A stretch of DNA of 64,000 bases from Clostridioides mangenotii TR (GTDB taxonomy: Bacteria > Bacillota > Clostridia > Peptostreptococcales > Peptostreptococcaceae), in NCBI RefSeq assembly GCF_000498755.1, contig NZ_AXUS01000011.1, positions 38,323 to 102,322 of the forward strand, given 5' to 3'. Below the pieces are notes generated by a model that was given only the letters and a program-made list of their open reading frames with translations, ran no database searches and was not told the origin of the DNA. Every line of letters starts with the position of its first letter. Within the stretch, counting starts at the first letter, position 1. The position numbers and the translations under genes are program-made. This document shows positions 62,564 to 64,000 of this stretch, piece by piece.

Positions 62564-63175
62564 TTATAAATAAGCTATGGCTTCTTCTCTTGTCATAAAA
62601 AAGTGTATCCCTTCCGTAGAATCACTCCAGCGATCATCATTAAAACCACTTGGAATAGCCATTTTTCCTACTCGGTACTTAAAATTGCCATCTGCATAAG
62701 ATATGGCTTCGTCAAATGATTCTTTGTAGTCTATACTTTTAATAGACAACACTTTTGCCTTATCGCATCTACAAGCATTGTATGTAGCTGAACATCTCTT
62801 CGCATCTGCTGGGATCAATAGCTGTACTACTCTAAAGTTAAAGCACTTTTTCCATCCAATAAATGCACCTTCCTCAGGGCAAGACATTTTATAGTACTTA
62901 GTGTTGTCATTAAATACTATACCTTCAAGCAACGCGCCTTCTAAATTCGATCCAAATATATTGGCTCCCTCTATATTTACCTCTGTTAAATTACAGTTAC
63001 GAAAATTTGCTCCGCTCAAGTTGGAATTCTTAAAACTTGATTTCCTTAGATCTATATTATGAAAATCAAATCCCTGTAAATCCATATTATCAAAAGAAGT
63101 CATACTTAGATCAATTGATTTTTCTCCTCTTTTATCCAATATCTCTATCAATTCTTGTTGTTTCATACATCTCAT
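62564..63175 (-). CDS. Pentapeptide-repeat protein with C-terminal DUF5758-like domain
   Basis: Residues ~20-90 form pentapeptide repeats (A/S-N/D-L/F-x-x type: IDLRKSSFKNSNLSGANFRNCNLTEVNIEGANIFGSNLEGALLEG). Residues ~105-203 match the DUF5758 type: AFIGWKKCFNFRVVQLLIPADAKRCSATYNACRCDKAKVLSI, then GIHFFMTREEAIAYL. Function is not established. Proteins of this pairing occur in Firmicutes and phages. GAGGTG precedes the ATG at 63175. Confidence 0.82.
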   Translation of the reverse strand: MRCMKQQELIEILDKRGEKSIDLSMTSFDNMDLQGFDFHNIDLRKSSFKNSNLSGANFRNCNLTEVNIEGANIFGSNLEGALLEGIVFNDNTKYYKMSCPEEGAFIGWKKCFNFRVVQLLIPADAKRCSATYNACRCDKAKVLSIKSIDYKESFDEAISYADGNFKYRVGKMAIPSGFNDDRWSDSTEGIHFFMTREEAIAYL

Positions 63176-63412
63176 AATCTACACCTCATTCCATTTGGAC
63201 CATATATAACAGATATATTTTTTTCTTAAACTCAATTACTATCTTCTGGGTCTTTTAACATAAAAATCATCCCTTTTTGTTCTATTATAATGGCACCAAA
63301 TAATGACACTTCTGTATATCATGACTTTACTATAGTTAATAGTTTAGTGTCAATATTAACATTATGGCACCAGGCTATTACTATATAATATATAATATAT
63401 ACACGCTTTTTA
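63176..63412. repeat. Intergenic region with repeated ATGGCACCA and inverted TGACACT/AGTGTCA
   Basis: ATGGCACCA occurs at about 63290 and 63364. TGACACT at about 63304 is matched inverted by AGTGTCA at about 63346. These may mark an old insertion boundary. No gene is seen. Confidence 0.3.
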
Positions 63413-63737
63413 TCATGAAATTGTAGCCCATGGGTTATGCATGTTATAATATTGGTAAATAACAGGAAAAATTACGTACTGCTTTACCTTACAAACCTTA
63501 TCCAGATTAACTAAATAACTCTTGTGACATCTATAAAATTCATATTTATATAAATCTTTTTCTAGAATGTTCATACTAATTTCTTATATCGAAATACTTA
63601 TCAGTAGCATGGACAGTAGTATTATTTTTCTGAACTTCTATATACAATACATCATCCAATAGAATTTTATAAGTCTCTGTTTTTCCAGAAAATATAATGT
63701 AGTTCTCTTTTTTATTGTTTATCTTCTTATATCAATT
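63413..63737 (-). pseudogene. Remnant of a LytTR-type response regulator
   Basis: On the minus strand a frame without a start reads KKENYIIFSGKTETYKILLDDVLYIEVQKNNTTVHATDKYFDIRN and stops at 63576. The next frame continues SMNILEKDLYKYEFYRCHKSYLVNLDKVCKV and runs to 63413. Together this is the LytTR DNA-binding domain (the IxYIE start and the F-x-R-C-H-x-S-Y-LVN end). The receiver domain is gone and one frameshift is present, so the gene is decayed. It was probably an AgrA/ComE-like regulator. Confidence 0.72.
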
Positions 63738-63775
63738 TGTTGTTATCATTATATTGCGCAATTACTAAACTAGTC

Positions 63776-63895
63776 TTATTGAGATTCTTCTTGGCTTCCA
63801 ACTGCTAATGGTTTGTCTCGGAGGGATGGATTATCTAGGCACTCTACACTAGCGTAAAAGTTGTTCATATCCGAATGTAAAATAATTCGATCCAT
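63776..63895 (-). pseudogene. N-terminal fragment of a Y-family DNA polymerase (DinB/ImuB type)
   Basis: From an ATG at 63895 with a good GAGGTG site, 39 codons read MDRIILHSDMNNFYASVECL and NPSLRDKPLAVGSQEES, then stop. This is the catalytic N-terminus of DNA polymerase IV-type enzymes (metal Asp in HSDMN). The chain breaks where RHGIVLAKN would follow. The rest of the gene is absent and LytTR remnants lie next to it, so this is a truncation by deletion or recombination. Confidence 0.75.
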
Positions 63896-64000
63896 ACAGT
63901 CACCTCATCCTTAAAATTAATAGAATATTATTTCTGTTATATTTGTTATTTACTAATTCTAACACTAGTAAATTATGGATATATAATGATTTATATAAAT

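Noticed and set aside
1..64000. tRNA, rRNA, CRISPR array, prophage or conjugative genes
   Set aside because: None was recognised. The accessory signals are limited to the small element at 7390 and the remnants after 63413.

Overview
The window is AT-rich, tightly packed bacterial DNA with strong GGAGG-type ribosome sites and many class-specific riboswitches. The flagellar gene order (lytic transglycosylase, YaaR-like, fliN, flgM, flgN-like, flgK, flgL, fliW, csrA, fliS, fliD, small coiled-coil gene, fliC, glycosyltransferase, flgB, flgC, fliE, fliF, fliG, fliH, fliI) matches, from memory, the Clostridioides difficile flagellar locus. This points to a motile anaerobic clostridium in or near the Peptostreptococcaceae. 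Species cannot be named from the sequence alone.

Layout. 1-4929: flgB-flgC-fliE-fliF-fliG-fliH-fliI basal-body and export genes (minus). 5174-16116: flagellin glycosyltransferase, fliC, filament and chaperone genes, the fliW-csrA switch, flgK/flgL/flgM and fliN (minus); two sigma-28-type promoters and a CsrA site in the fliC leader are visible. 16313-27144: purE-C-F-M-N-H-D-L operon (minus). 27457-30562: two-domain glycosyltransferase and UDP-GlcNAc 2-epimerase. 30608-34173: Cys/His-rich membrane protein and an autoregulated TetR/ABC exporter operon. 34344-36715: alpha/beta hydrolase and a fluoride riboswitch with a CLC-F transporter. 36749-41963: DMT transporter, then a DUF3100 two-protein membrane system with an M20 amidohydrolase and a divergent PrpR-N/GGDEF-like/HTH regulator. 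42209-43741: ZTP riboswitch-folT, and guanidine-I riboswitch with a paired SMR exporter. 44091-47548: nadBCA. 47687-52908: TPP riboswitch-thiC-S-F-G-H-E. 52995-56921: mscL, PHP phosphoesterase, pdxS, DedA, ridA. 57085-63175: a probable small RNA, an ECF sigma/anti-sigma pair, a secreted CAP protein, a membrane-anchored hydrolase, a three-domain rhodanese lipoprotein and a pentapeptide-repeat protein. 63413-63895: remnants of a LytTR regulator and a Y-family polymerase.

The parts connect. FliW and CsrA should gate translation from the fliC leader. Purine synthesis consumes 10-formyl-tetrahydrofolate, and folT sits behind a riboswitch that senses ZTP, the alarm signal for its shortage. Thiamine, NAD and PLP synthesis cluster nearby. 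Fluoride and guanidinium exporters each sit behind their own sensor RNA.

There is an important caveat. Five genes (fliH, a FliT-like gene, wecB, an ABC-2 permease and probably tetR) each become intact if one base is added to a short homopolymer. This looks like either systematic sequence error or genuine slippage-prone switching, and should be resolved before any of them is called dead.
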